Shown here piece after piece: positions 51,425 through 60,605 of a stretch of DNA of 64,000 bases; the first letter of the stretch is position 1; the number at the start of each line of letters is the position of its first letter. The notes under the pieces were generated by a model. It was not told the origin of the DNA and did not search any database. It was given only the letters and a program-made list of their open reading frames with translations. Source of the stretch: CAVUPF01 sp963777915 (GTDB lineage Bacteria > Actinomycetota > Thermoleophilia > Solirubrobacterales > 70-9). Both the position numbers and the translations under genes were made by a program. The stretch lies in the NCBI GenBank assembly GCA_963777915.1, contig CAVZSH010000005.1, positions 372,001 through 436,000 on the forward strand, written 5' to 3'.

Positions 51425-53437
51425 TTAGCGGGCGCTGGAGGTTGTCGCCGGGGCGGGGCTGTCGAAGCGCTGGCCGACCAGCTCGACGATCTCACCCATG
51501 ATCCGGTTGAGGTCGAAGTCCTTGGGCGTGTAGACGCCCTCGACTCCGGCCGCGCGCAGGCGCACGGCGTCGGCGACGGGGATGATTCCTCCGACCACGA
51601 CCGGCACCTCGACCCCCTCCTCGCGCAGCATCCGCACCACCTCGGGGACCAACTCGAGGTGGGAGCCGGAGAGGATCGAGAGGCCGACCAGGTCGACGTC
51701 CTCCTGCAGGGCGGATGAGGCGATCTCGGCCGGGGTGAGGCGGATGCCCTGATAGATCACCTCCATGCCGACGTCGCGGGCGCGCAGGGCGATCTGCTCG
51801 GAGCCGTTGGAGTGGCCGTCGAGACCCGGCTTGCCGACCAGGATCCTGATCCGGTGACCGATCCGCTCGGAGATCTCCTCGACCCGGCGGCGGATTGCCG
51901 CGAGTTGCTCGCGGTCGGCGGGCGGAGCGGCGCCCTCGACCCCGGTAGGGGCGCGGTAGGCGCCGAACGCATCGCGCAGCACCCCGGCCCACTCGCCGGT
52001 CGTCGCGCCGGCCCTGGCGGCTTCGATTGTCGCCGGCATGACATTGGCGCTCTCCTCGCGGGCGACCCGGGCGAGCTCGTCGAGCGCTGCCCGCACCGCG
52101 TCCCCGTCGCGCTCGGCCTTCCAGAGCTCCAGCGCCTCGAGCCGTTCGCGCTCGACCTCGGGGTCGGGGGTGAGGATGCCGCCGTCGGCGCCCGCGGTCA
52201 GCGGCGAGTCCTCGGTCTCGGTGAAGCTGTTTTGGCCGATCACCTTCTGCTCGCCGCTCTCGATCCGCGCCACCCGTTCGCGGTGGGACTCGACTAGGCG
52301 GGCCTTCATGTAGGGGACGGCGGCGACCGCGCCGCCGTGCTCGGTGACCACGGCCATCTCCGCGCGGGCGCCCGCGGCCAGCTCCTCCACCAGCCCGTCC
52401 ATCACCTTTGAGCCCTCGAAGAGGTCGGGGTACTCGAGCAGATCGCTCTCGTTGGCGAGTACCTGCTGGATGCGCAGGCTCCACTGCTGGTCCCAGGGGC
52501 GGGGGAGACCCATCGCCTCATTCCAGGCGGGGAGCTGGATCGCGCGGGCGCGAGCATCGCGACTAAGGGTCACCGCGAGCGCCTCCAGGACGATCCGCTG
52601 GATGTTGTTCTCCGGCTGAGCCTCGGTCAGCCCGAGGCTGTTGACCTGGACGCCGTAGCGGAAGCGCAGCATCTTGGGATCGGTGACGCCGTAGCGCTCG
52701 CGGCCGATCTCGTTCCAGAGCCGACCCATGGCGCGCAGCTTGGCGGTCTCTTCGACCAATCGGATGCCGGCGTTGACGAAGAAGGAGATGCGCCCGAATA
52801 CCGTCGGGAAGTCCCGCTCGGCGACCTGGCCGCGCGCCTTGACCTCGTCGAGAACCGCGATCGCGGTCGAGAGCGCGTAGGCGATCTCCTGCACCGGCGT
52901 CGCGCCCGCCTCCTGCAGGTGATAGCTGCAGATGTTGGTCGGGTTCCAGCTCGGCACCTCGTTGACGGTGAAGGCGACCATGTCGGCGATCAGTCGCATC
53001 GAGGGCTCGGGTGGGAAGGCGTAGGTGCCGCGCGAGAGGTACTCCTTGATGATGTCGTTCTGGGTGGTGCCCTTGAGCTCGGAGCGCCCGACGCCGTTCT
53101 CCTCGGCGACCACGATGTAGAGGCCGAGCAGCCAGGCCGCGGTGGCGTTGATCGTCATCGAGGTGTTCATCTCCCCGAGCGGGATGCCGTCGAGCAGCTG
53201 GTGCATGTCGCCCTTGTGGGCGATCGAGACGCCGACCTTGCCGACCTCGCCGCGGGCGAGGACGTGATCGGCGTCATAGCCGGTCTGGGTGGGCAGGTCA
53301 AAGGCGATCGAGAGGCCGGTCTGGCCCTTGGCGAGGTTGCCCCGGTAGAGCTCGTTGGAGCGGCGGGCGTCTGAGTGCCCCGCATAGGTGCGCATCAGCC
53401 AGGGACGGTCGGGCTCGGGCAGGCGGTGCTCGTTCAT
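51425..53437 (-). CDS. meaA: Ethylmalonyl-CoA mutase (MeaA/Ecm), coenzyme B12-dependent
   Basis: 670 residues in one chain. The N-terminal mutase TIM barrel contains RTYAGHS near its start, SIAFDLPTQTGYDADHVLARGEVGKVGV, MTINATAAWLLGLY and TQNDIIKEYLSRGTY. The C-terminal B12 domain has the DxHxxG motif in GLDGHSNGSEQIALRARD. The phrases LPTQTGYDADH and PENNIQRIVLE fit ethylmalonyl-CoA mutase better than methylmalonyl-CoA mutase, from knowledge of the MeaA branch. The enzyme converts ethylmalonyl-CoA to methylsuccinyl-CoA. The ATG is chosen over a TTG three codons earlier. ccr, the preceding step, lies at 60606. Confidence 0.9.
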   Translation of the reverse strand: MNEHRLPEPDRPWLMRTYAGHSDARRSNELYRGNLAKGQTGLSIAFDLPTQTGYDADHVLARGEVGKVGVSIAHKGDMHQLLDGIPLGEMNTSMTINATAAWLLGLYIVVAEENGVGRSELKGTTQNDIIKEYLSRGTYAFPPEPSMRLIADMVAFTVNEVPSWNPTNICSYHLQEAGATPVQEIAYALSTAIAVLDEVKARGQVAERDFPTVFGRISFFVNAGIRLVEETAKLRAMGRLWNEIGRERYGVTDPKMLRFRYGVQVNSLGLTEAQPENNIQRIVLEALAVTLSRDARARAIQLPAWNEAMGLPRPWDQQWSLRIQQVLANESDLLEYPDLFEGSKVMDGLVEELAAGARAEMAVVTEHGGAVAAVPYMKARLVESHRERVARIESGEQKVIGQNSFTETEDSPLTAGADGGILTPDPEVERERLEALELWKAERDGDAVRAALDELARVAREESANVMPATIEAARAGATTGEWAGVLRDAFGAYRAPTGVEGAAPPADREQLAAIRRRVEEISERIGHRIRILVGKPGLDGHSNGSEQIALRARDVGMEVIYQGIRLTPAEIASSALQEDVDLVGLSILSGSHLELVPEVVRMLREEGVEVPVVVGGIIPVADAVRLRAAGVEGVYTPKDFDLNRIMGEIVELVGQRFDSPAPATTSSAR

Positions 53438-53529
53438 CGTTACCAATGATATTTGGGGCAGGCCGAAATCCCGCGTTCACCGGCCCCCGGGCGCATCTTT
53501 TCCCCCTGGCTGTGTTTAGGCTGCGGGCG

Positions 53530-54225
53530 ATGAGAGCGAGATTCACAGCCGTTTTGCTCGCCGCGCTCGCCGCGGCGCTGATCGTCGTGGGCGGGGCCGG
53601 GGCGGCGATGGTCGGCATCTACCGCAACGGCATGGAATCCTCCGCCAAACGCGAACAGCTGATCAAGCTCTCGGGCCGCAACTGCACGCGCGGAAGCGCC
53701 GAACAGGCGCTGGTGATCACGCTCGGCAAGCTCACGAGTCAGTGCTCATTCCGGACTCCCGTGCTGGGCCGTGACCTCGAAGTCGCGGCGAGCGAGCGGC
53801 TGCTGAGCGCCACGCCGAAGAGCCTGCAGCGCAAGGTCTTCCTCGGGCTCATCTTGCGGACCGGCGGCGGCGCCGGTTACCAGCTCGCCGTCTACCCGGC
53901 CCAGCAGAAGGTCCAGCTGCGCAAGTACCTGCCGGGCGGCAAGGTCAAGTACCTGGCGATCGCCCGGGGCCAGCGGGCGGTTCAGGGGATCAACAGGAAA
54001 AACCAGCTCGGCCTGCAGGCAATCGACATCACCAGCGGGCCCGAAAGGGGCCGTTGCCGCCTCTTCGCCTACGTCGGCGGCAAGCAGGTCGCCGAAGCCG
54101 TCGATCCGGGGGCCCGCGAACTGAGCGGCAGCGCCTCGGGCGTCGCGGTCGGCTCGGCGAGCAACGCCCGCGGCGCGAGCGCCAGCATCGACAACGTCGT
54201 AGTCCGGGTGCCCAGCCCCTTTTAG
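53530..54225 (+). CDS. Secreted/anchored protein with LamG-like beta domain
   Basis: 231 residues. Signal or anchor near 6-26 (VLLAALAAALIVVGGAG). The rest is beta-rich: DLEVAASERLLSATPKSLQRKVFLGLILRTGGGAGYQLAVYPAQQ, ending NARGASASIDNVVVRVP. It resembles the concanavalin-like fold of LamG or DUF1080 proteins, but this is fold-level resemblance only. The start at ATGAGAGCG is chosen over an earlier ATG lacking a signal. Confidence 0.65.
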   Translation: MRARFTAVLLAALAAALIVVGGAGAAMVGIYRNGMESSAKREQLIKLSGRNCTRGSAEQALVITLGKLTSQCSFRTPVLGRDLEVAASERLLSATPKSLQRKVFLGLILRTGGGAGYQLAVYPAQQKVQLRKYLPGGKVKYLAIARGQRAVQGINRKNQLGLQAIDITSGPERGRCRLFAYVGGKQVAEAVDPGARELSGSASGVAVGSASNARGASASIDNVVVRVPSPF

Positions 54226-54288
54226 CGCCGGTTCAGCCGCGCCCCCCGGTGCTTGCTCACCTGCCTACCTGGGCGTTGCTTGACAGCA

Positions 54289-56097
54289 CTATCGCTTCGG
54301 GTGGGCCGCTTTGGCCCCGGTCTGGGCGTGGACGGCTTCGGCAACCAGATGTGCATATAGCTTGGCGCCGGTGGGGGTGAGGTGGATCCCGTCCCAGAAG
54401 ATGCCACCGCGGGTCTTGGCCGTCGCGCTCCAGTCGATCAGCGATGTGTGCGGCCATTCCCTCGCCGCCTGGGCGAGCTTTTCGTTTGACTCGCCCACCC
54501 AGCTGACCGGCGCGTGGTCGTTGATCAAGAAGAGGTGGCCCGCCTCCGACGTAGCGGTGCGCAGCGCGTCCATTTCTTCGCTGTAGAGCGGCCCGTTGTT
54601 GCCGATCTGGATGATCAGGTCGTTGGGATGATGGCCGCCGGCCTTCAGCTTGCGGGCGAGGGAGATGACTTCGTCCACCTGGCGTCCCACCTTGGCGTTC
54701 ATCGAGAAGCCCTGCCCAAGGCGTGCAGCGAGCTGTTCCTTGGCGCCGACCATCACCGAGTCGCCGAAGGCGATGATCCGCAGCGGCTGGGCCCGATGAG
54801 CGCGGGCAGCTCTGCTTGAGCCTGGGTCCCGCCGCCTCGATTCCCTGGCACTCACCTGGGCGAATTCCGCCGTCGAAGCCGCAGTGGCACCCGCCTGCAG
54901 GCGCGGGCTGGTGCTGGCCACGATGCCGCCCCAGCCGATCAGCACGACGACCGCGGGGACCGCCACCACCAGCGCCGGTCGCCCGTAGCGCAGCCAGTCC
55001 TCGGGCAGTGCCGGCAGCTTCGCCTTGCCGCGGAAGGGTAGCTCGACGAAGCGGTAGGAGAGATCGGCGAGGGCGAGGACTACCGCCAGCTGCAGCGGAA
55101 TCAGCACCCCTTTGGGCAGCACGACGCCGATCACCGGGGTCAGCACCAGCACCGGCCAGTGCCAGAGGTAGAAGCTGTAGCTGCGCAGGCCAAGCCAGAC
55201 CAACGGCGGGCGGGCGAGCAGGGACCCGAGGCGCGCCGCGGGGTGCGCCAGCACGGCGATCAGGGCGGAGGTGAAGATTGCCAGCACCAGGTAGCCGCCG
55301 TGGTAGAGAGAGAGGTCGTAGTCGTGCACGTGCAGGAAGCTGAGGACGATGTAGCCGAGCGCGATCACGCCGGCCGCGTCGAGTGCCGGCCCGCTCCAAC
55401 GTCCCGGCGAGCCGCGACGCAGTCCCCAAGGGCTCCAGGCGAGCGCCAGCGCCACCCCGGCCAACAGGCCGACGGCGTGAGTGTCGGTGCCGTAGTAGAC
55501 GCGCGAGGCATCTGCACCCGGGTGGAAAAGGACCCAGGCGAGCGCCACCGAGCCCAGCGCCCCGGCGATCACGCCGACGATCAGCCGCCGGCGCCCAAAG
55601 AGCGACATGCCGGCGGCGAAGACCAGCGGCCAGAAGAGGTAGAACTGCTCCTCGACCGAGAGTGACCAGAGGTGGCGGAAGAGCGACGGCGTCTGGAACT
55701 GTTCGAAGTAGGACTGGTGGCTGAAGATGAAGTGCCAGTTGGCAAAGTAAAGGAGCGAGGCCACAGCGTCGCCGCGCAGCTCGTTGATCCGATCCGGCTC
55801 GACGATCGCCGCGACGATCATCGTCGCCGCGATGAAGACACCGACCGCCGGCAGCAGGCGCTGCGCCCGTCGCAGCCAGAACTTGCCCAGCTTGATGTGG
55901 CCGCCGCGGCGGTACTCGCTGAGCAGCAGCGAGGTGATCAGGTAGCCGCTGATCACGAAGAAGACGTCGACGCCGAGGAAGCCGCCCGGCATCCAGCCGA
56001 CACCGGCGTGGTAGAAGAAGACCGCGAGCACGGCGATCGCCCGCAAAGCGTCGATCCCCGGCATGTATGGAAGGCGGCTGTCCTGCGGTCTGCTCAT
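54289..56097 (-). CDS. Acyltransferase-3 / SGNH-hydrolase fusion (OafA-like)
   Basis: 602 residues. About ten membrane helices carry the acyltransferase-3 motif RAIAVLAVFFYHAGVGWMPGGFLGVDVFFVISGYLI. A C-terminal extracytoplasmic SGNH domain (about 415-602) has block I GDSVMVGA and block V DGIHLTP. OafA-type proteins O-acylate surface polysaccharides or peptidoglycan. A second fusion of this kind lies at 56504, and clpS between. Confidence 0.92.
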   Translation of the reverse strand: MSRPQDSRLPYMPGIDALRAIAVLAVFFYHAGVGWMPGGFLGVDVFFVISGYLITSLLLSEYRRGGHIKLGKFWLRRAQRLLPAVGVFIAATMIVAAIVEPDRINELRGDAVASLLYFANWHFIFSHQSYFEQFQTPSLFRHLWSLSVEEQFYLFWPLVFAAGMSLFGRRRLIVGVIAGALGSVALAWVLFHPGADASRVYYGTDTHAVGLLAGVALALAWSPWGLRRGSPGRWSGPALDAAGVIALGYIVLSFLHVHDYDLSLYHGGYLVLAIFTSALIAVLAHPAARLGSLLARPPLVWLGLRSYSFYLWHWPVLVLTPVIGVVLPKGVLIPLQLAVVLALADLSYRFVELPFRGKAKLPALPEDWLRYGRPALVVAVPAVVVLIGWGGIVASTSPRLQAGATAASTAEFAQVSARESRRRDPGSSRAARAHRAQPLRIIAFGDSVMVGAKEQLAARLGQGFSMNAKVGRQVDEVISLARKLKAGGHHPNDLIIQIGNNGPLYSEEMDALRTATSEAGHLFLINDHAPVSWVGESNEKLAQAAREWPHTSLIDWSATAKTRGGIFWDGIHLTPTGAKLYAHLVAEAVHAQTGAKAAHPKR

Positions 56098-56184
56098 CTC
56101 ACGGTCAACGCTTCTGCGCTGTCATCACAGCTCCTTGAGTATTAAGCGTTCGCCTCGGGCCGGCTAGATGCATAATCCCCGGAG

Positions 56185-56475
56185 ATGTCTACGACGACGA
56201 TCGAGCGGCCGCGCAGCGGCGGCCCGGGCTCGGGCCTGGGGGGTGGCTGGCGGGTGATCGTCCGCAACGACAGCCGCAACACCTTCGAGCACGTCGCCCA
56301 GACTCTCTCTAGCGTCCTGCCCGGAGTCAGCATCGACCAGGGCCACCGGATCGCCGACCAGATCCACAACAGCGGCCAGGCGATCGTCTGGACGGGCCCC
56401 CGCGAGCCGGCCGAGCACTACTGGGAACAGCTGGACACAGCGGGCCTGACGATGGCTCCGCTGGAGCGCGGCTGA
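56185..56475 (+). CDS. clpS: ClpS-family ATP-dependent protease adaptor
   Basis: 96 residues with a Ser/Gly-rich N-terminal tail and the ClpS fold: WRVIVRNDSRNTFEHVAQTLSSVLPGV, ADQIHNSGQAIVWTGPREPAEHYWEQLDTAGL. The Asn-Asp of VRNDSRN fits the N-degron pocket, although the canonical NDD reads NDS. It should deliver N-end-rule substrates to ClpAP/ClpC. It is divergent from, or nested between, two acyltransferase genes; its clp partner is not here. Confidence 0.9.
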   Translation: MSTTTIERPRSGGPGSGLGGGWRVIVRNDSRNTFEHVAQTLSSVLPGVSIDQGHRIADQIHNSGQAIVWTGPREPAEHYWEQLDTAGLTMAPLERG

Positions 56476-56503
56476 GCGGCGTCGCAGCAGCCCTGCGCCG
56501 AGC

Positions 56504-58459
56504 TCAGTGAATGACGCAGCTGGGAGCGCCGGCGGCCTCTGAAGCCGGGAAGGCATGGGCCAGCGCGTGGGCAATCAGGCGGCTGCGGGCGGCATAGCCT
56601 GGCGAGTTGTAGTGAATCCCGTCATCGATGAACCACTTGTCCTTCGCCGCCGCGGCCCAGTCATAGACGCGCATGTTCGGGTAGGCGGGGCACGCCTTGC
56701 GCAGGGCTTCGTCCCATAGCTGCATGTTGTGCTCCGCGTAGGGCCCGCTGGTGAGCAGGGACTTGACGTTGACCCACATCACCGGCTGGTCGCCGATCAC
56801 CGACATCATCCGCTTGATTCGGGCCAGCTGATCGACGCTCGAGCCGACGTAGATGTCGGCGGCATCGTTGGTGCCGAGCGCGAGTACCCAACAGCCGCGA
56901 TAGCCCTGCCTCTTCCAGGCCTGCGCCACTTCGTAGGCGTTCGGCTGGCCTTCGAAGGTCTCGACGATCGACCTCGCGCCGGAGATCTCGAAGTGCTGGG
57001 TGGCGGCGCCAACCCGCGCGTACTGGGCGCTGATCCGCTGGCGAGGGCTCGGTAGGTATTCGGGTGAGACCAGGCCCTCCGAGGTGGAGTCGCCGATGTG
57101 GATCACCGAGCGACAGGACGTGCGGTGCGAGGACGCGGCCTCGGCTGCGGCGCGCGGCCCTCCCAACGGCGCTCGAACGGTTTGCGCGATGTTGCGACCC
57201 GAGGCGGCAGCCGCGCCGACGGCGGGGCCCGAGCCCACCCCGGCCAGCCCGGCGCAGGCGACGACGAAGACGCTGAGCAGTGCCGTCAGGGCCACCCAGC
57301 CCCTTCGCGGGACCGACTCCGGGCGCCATTCTCCCGACCTGAGCTGCTTCCAGAGGCGCCCGAGGGCGCCGTGGCGAATCGGCTCCTCGACGAATCGCCA
57401 CGAGAGCGCCGCAACAGCGATGATCGCCGCGACCTGGAGGGCGTCGCGGAGCAGGTTGGTGCCGTGGGCGTCGGCGGGCGTCGTCAGGACGATGATCGGG
57501 TAGTGCCAAAGGTAGATCCCATATGAGCGCACCCCGATCCAGCGCAGGGGGCGCCAGCCGAGGACGGAGCCCAGCCTGCAGGCGGGCTGGGCGAGCGCGG
57601 CGATGACGAGCGCCGTCGCCAGCGCCAGCAGCGTGAAGCCGCCCCGGTAAAGGAAAGGGGAGTACTCGTTGGTGCGCCAGATCATCAGGGCGATGACGAT
57701 CAGGCCCGCTACGCCAAGGCTGTCGAGGAGGCGCCGAGCGCCGGCCGCGACTCGCTTCGTCAGCCGCCGGCTGGGCCAGACCATCGCCAGGGCGGCTCCG
57801 ACCAGGAGCTCGCTGGCCCGGGTGTCGGTCCCGTAGTAGACCCGCGAGGGGTCGAGGCTCGGGTGATAGAGCAGCGCCATCGCGATAGCCGAGGCGGCGG
57901 CGAGGAGCAGAGTCGCGCCGGCCAGCCTGGGGCGCAAACCGGAGGGGAGGGGGACCTCGCGGATGAAGCGGATGCCGAGCAGTAAGAGGAATGGCCAGAT
58001 GATGTAGAACTGCTCCTCTACCGCCAGGGACCAGAGGTGGTTGAGGGGCGAGGGTGATCCAAAGCGCGCGAAGTAGGAGACGTGCTGGAAGATCAGCCAC
58101 CAGTTGCTCACGTACAAAAGAGCGGCGGCCACGGCTTCCCTGAAGCTCGGCGGCTGGTGGGGGCCGATGACGGTGACCCAGGCCATCACCACCGCGAGCA
58201 TCAGGAAGAGGGCGGGTAGCAGCCGCCGGGCGCGGGCCAGCCAAAAGCGGCCCAGCCGGATGCCTCCGCGGGCCCACTGCGCGAGGAGCAGGTCGGTGAT
58301 CAGGTAGCCGCTGAGGGTGAAGAAGACACCGACGCCGAGCAGGCCCCCCGGAGCCCACCCGAACCCCAGGTGAAAGGCGATCACCGCGAGAACGGCAACG
58401 GCTCGCAACCCGTCCAGCCCGGGCATGTAACGCTGGCTGGGCCTGACTGGTTCAGGCAT
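56504..58459 (-). CDS. Acyltransferase-3 / SGNH-hydrolase fusion
   Basis: 651 residues, same build as 54289. Motif RAVAVLAVIAFHLGFGWAPGGLLGVGVFFTLSGYLI. C-terminal SGNH domain: HIGDSTSEG, LGTNDAAD and DGIHYNSPGYA, the four SGNH blocks mostly intact. It likely O-acylates a cell-surface glycan. The stop is 28 bases past the clpS stop on the other strand. Confidence 0.92.
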   Translation of the reverse strand: MPEPVRPSQRYMPGLDGLRAVAVLAVIAFHLGFGWAPGGLLGVGVFFTLSGYLITDLLLAQWARGGIRLGRFWLARARRLLPALFLMLAVVMAWVTVIGPHQPPSFREAVAAALLYVSNWWLIFQHVSYFARFGSPSPLNHLWSLAVEEQFYIIWPFLLLLGIRFIREVPLPSGLRPRLAGATLLLAAASAIAMALLYHPSLDPSRVYYGTDTRASELLVGAALAMVWPSRRLTKRVAAGARRLLDSLGVAGLIVIALMIWRTNEYSPFLYRGGFTLLALATALVIAALAQPACRLGSVLGWRPLRWIGVRSYGIYLWHYPIIVLTTPADAHGTNLLRDALQVAAIIAVAALSWRFVEEPIRHGALGRLWKQLRSGEWRPESVPRRGWVALTALLSVFVVACAGLAGVGSGPAVGAAAASGRNIAQTVRAPLGGPRAAAEAASSHRTSCRSVIHIGDSTSEGLVSPEYLPSPRQRISAQYARVGAATQHFEISGARSIVETFEGQPNAYEVAQAWKRQGYRGCWVLALGTNDAADIYVGSSVDQLARIKRMMSVIGDQPVMWVNVKSLLTSGPYAEHNMQLWDEALRKACPAYPNMRVYDWAAAAKDKWFIDDGIHYNSPGYAARSRLIAHALAHAFPASEAAGAPSCVIH

Positions 58460-58531
58460 GGGCGCCCCCGCATGCTACGCAGCGTGCGGCGCCAAACTGC
58501 CTCAACGGCTGGGCTTGGGCCGATTCGCCCC

Positions 58532-58726
58532 TCAGTCGGGGGGCGCCGTCGGTTTCTCGGCAGGCTCCTCGGTGCTCTCGTCCTTGCCCTCAAGAGAGGC
58601 TTTGAACTGCCGGATGCCCGAGCCGAGAGAGCGACCCACCTGGGGCAGGCGTTTTGGCCCGAGGACCAGCATCGCGATCACCAGCACGACCAGCAGATGG
58701 GCTGGGCTCTCTAGCCCACTGAACAT
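58532..58726 (-). CDS. tatA: TatA-family twin-arginine translocase subunit
   Basis: 64 residues: membrane helix (about 9-22), the TatA hinge LGPKRLPQVGRSLGSGIRQFK and an acidic, Pro/Glu-rich tail. TatA forms the pore of the Tat exporter. Good AGGAG before ATG. No tatB or tatC here. Confidence 0.9.
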   Translation of the reverse strand: MFSGLESPAHLLVVLVIAMLVLGPKRLPQVGRSLGSGIRQFKASLEGKDESTEEPAEKPTAPPD

Positions 58727-58804
58727 CGGGTCTCCTTGGTCAAGTCCATGAACGTTACGCGAGTCCTTCGGTCTCTGATCGGCGGCCTCGGGTAGGTTGC
58801 CCCG

Positions 58805-59458
58805 ATGAATGACGATTGGCGCCTACAGATCGACCCGCAGGAGGATGCACACGCAGATCGGCTGATCGGCCACCTCGACGCAGGCGCACTTCAACACGAG
58901 CTCAGCGAGGCCTTCCACGATCGGGTGATCGTCAGCCGAGAGCGGCACGAACCCCGTGTTTTCCTCTACGCCGGTACGCGCGAGCAGGCCGAGGCTGCTC
59001 GCAAGCTGATCGATTCGCTCGCCCGCCAGCACGGCTGGACGCTCAGCACCGAGCTGCGGCACTGGCATCCGACCGCGGAGGCCTGGGAGGAGCCCGACAA
59101 GCCACTCCCCGACAGCGACCTCGCCCTCAAGGCCGAGCATCAAGAGGAGATCGCCGCCGAAGACAAAAAGGTGCGGGAACAGGGCTATCCGGAGTTTGAG
59201 GTCCGCATCGAGTTCCCCTCACACCGCGACGCGGTGAACTTTCGCCAACAGCTCCGAGACGAGGGCTTCTCATCCGTTCATCGCTGGAAATACCTCCTGG
59301 TCGGCGCGATCGACGAGGACGAGGCCAAGCAGCTTGCCGAACGGCTGGGCAAAGAGGCCCCCGAGGGCAGCCAGATCAAAGTCGAGGGGACCTGGAAGGT
59401 GGCTCTTGCCGAGAGCCCCCCCAATCCGTTCGCGGTGCTGGGAGGGCTCGGCGGGTAG
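58805..59458 (+). CDS. Cytosolic two-domain protein, unknown function
   Basis: 217 residues. An N-terminal domain (about 10-85) has HELSEAFHDRVIVSRERHEPRVFLYAGTREQAEAARKLIDSLA; a second domain (about 125-195) has PEFEVRIEFPSHRDAVNFRQQLRDEGF and LLVGAIDEDEAKQLAERLGKEAP. The two halves look like duplicated alpha-beta modules of ferredoxin type, joined by a charged linker. It is a plausible nucleic-acid or adaptor protein; no known family. GAT-GAATG start with weak site. Confidence 0.7.
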   Translation: MNDDWRLQIDPQEDAHADRLIGHLDAGALQHELSEAFHDRVIVSRERHEPRVFLYAGTREQAEAARKLIDSLARQHGWTLSTELRHWHPTAEAWEEPDKPLPDSDLALKAEHQEEIAAEDKKVREQGYPEFEVRIEFPSHRDAVNFRQQLRDEGFSSVHRWKYLLVGAIDEDEAKQLAERLGKEAPEGSQIKVEGTWKVALAESPPNPFAVLGGLGG

Positions 59459-59505
59459 GCCGTTCGGATTTGCCCTTTGTCAGGCCCGGAGGATCGAGGT
59501 CGGTC

Positions 59506-60162
59506 TCAGGCCATGCCGACCGGGCTGGGCTGCTGCGCCGCCCGGTCGGGCTCGGGCTTGGCGCCTCGCATGTACATCAGGATGGCCACGATCAGCGACC
59601 AGAGAATGGTCCCCAGCAGGGCTGGAAATATCGCGGGTGGGATCACAAAACAGATTCCGAGCACGACGGCGACCCAGCCCAGCCACTTGGGCAGGCGCGC
59701 TCCGCGGAGGATCGCCAGACCGCTCGGGAGGGCGAATAAAAAGCCGCCGGCGAGCACCACCAGGAAGAGTTCGTTGCTGAGGAAGCTCAGAGTCTGGGCG
59801 CTCGCCGGACTCAGGTCGCCGAGGCGATGGGCAAGCCCGTATTCGATCGAGGTGATCGCGAGAACCCCGACCACCATCACCACCGCGCCGGCCAGGGCGA
59901 GTGCGGCAAGGCCCTCGGCGCCCGCGGTGTGGCGCAGGTAGGAGCGCAGCGATGCGGCGAACAGCGCAAAGAACAAGAACCCGAAGGCGATCAGTAGGGC
60001 GGAGGTCTCAACTTCGGAGCGATGGGTCCCGTAGTAGGCGATCACCTTCGCGATGCTGGCGTTCGATTCGGGTGTTTCGCTGCCCGAGAAGATGGCGACG
60101 ATCGTAAGAACGGCAAAGACCACGCCGGTCAGAGGCGCGATACGACTTAGGCGGTCCAGCAT
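59506..60162 (-). CDS. Multi-pass membrane protein, paralogue of 28478
   Basis: 218 residues, about six helices, similar in layout to the protein at 28478 (IAPLTGVVFAVLTIVAIFSG, LRSYLRHTAGAEGLAALALAGAVVMVVGVLA, LSNELFLVVLAGGFLFALPSGLAILRG). Unknown role. ATG is placed after a GAGGAGGAG eleven bases upstream; a longer in-frame start exists. Confidence 0.76.
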   Translation of the reverse strand: MLDRLSRIAPLTGVVFAVLTIVAIFSGSETPESNASIAKVIAYYGTHRSEVETSALLIAFGFLFFALFAASLRSYLRHTAGAEGLAALALAGAVVMVVGVLAITSIEYGLAHRLGDLSPASAQTLSFLSNELFLVVLAGGFLFALPSGLAILRGARLPKWLGWVAVVLGICFVIPPAIFPALLGTILWSLIVAILMYMRGAKPEPDRAAQQPSPVGMA

Positions 60163-60307
60163 CCTGCTGATCTCCTCCTCGGTTGAGCGCCCGGAAAAGG
60201 CCTGCTGCGCCAGCTTTCCGGGCGGCGACCCTGCTCCCACTATCGCGTCCAGCCTCCCACCTCGGGGTCGAAGCTGTCAAGCGGGGATGCTTGGTAGCGG
60301 GGGGCGG

Positions 60308-60601
60308 TTATTCGGCTGCCAGCAGGGTGTGCCAGGCAGGGAGGAGCGGCAGGTCATAGAAGCCGATGACGGCGGCGCGGGCATCCTCGATCTCCTCGGA
60401 GTACCAGTAGCGCTCGAAGTCGGCCCGGACCTCCCACAGCGAGGTCTGCTGGAAGGCGAGCGGGTCATCGATCGAGCGGATCAGCGACCAGCTCCTGGCG
60501 CCGAAGGCGGGCATCCGCGCCGCCGCCGGTTCCCAGAGGTCGAGCCAGCGGTCGGCCCGGAAGGGGGCGATGTGCCAATCGAGTGTGCATACCTCAGCCA
60601 T
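60308..60601 (-). CDS. Small ABM-like protein downstream of ccr
   Basis: 97 residues: EVCTLDWHIAPFRADRWLDLWEPAAARMPAFGARSWSLIRSIDDPLAFQQTSLWEVRADFERYWYSEEIEDARAAVIGFYDLPLLPAWHTLL (abridged here to the opening EVCTLDWHIAPFR and later FQQTSLWEVRADFERYWYS). It resembles dimeric alpha/beta-barrel proteins. Its start lies four bases past the ccr stop, so it is co-transcribed with that gene. Function unknown. Confidence 0.7.
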   Translation of the reverse strand: MAEVCTLDWHIAPFRADRWLDLWEPAAARMPAFGARSWSLIRSIDDPLAFQQTSLWEVRADFERYWYSEEIEDARAAVIGFYDLPLLPAWHTLLAAE

Positions 60602-60605
60602 GTGA

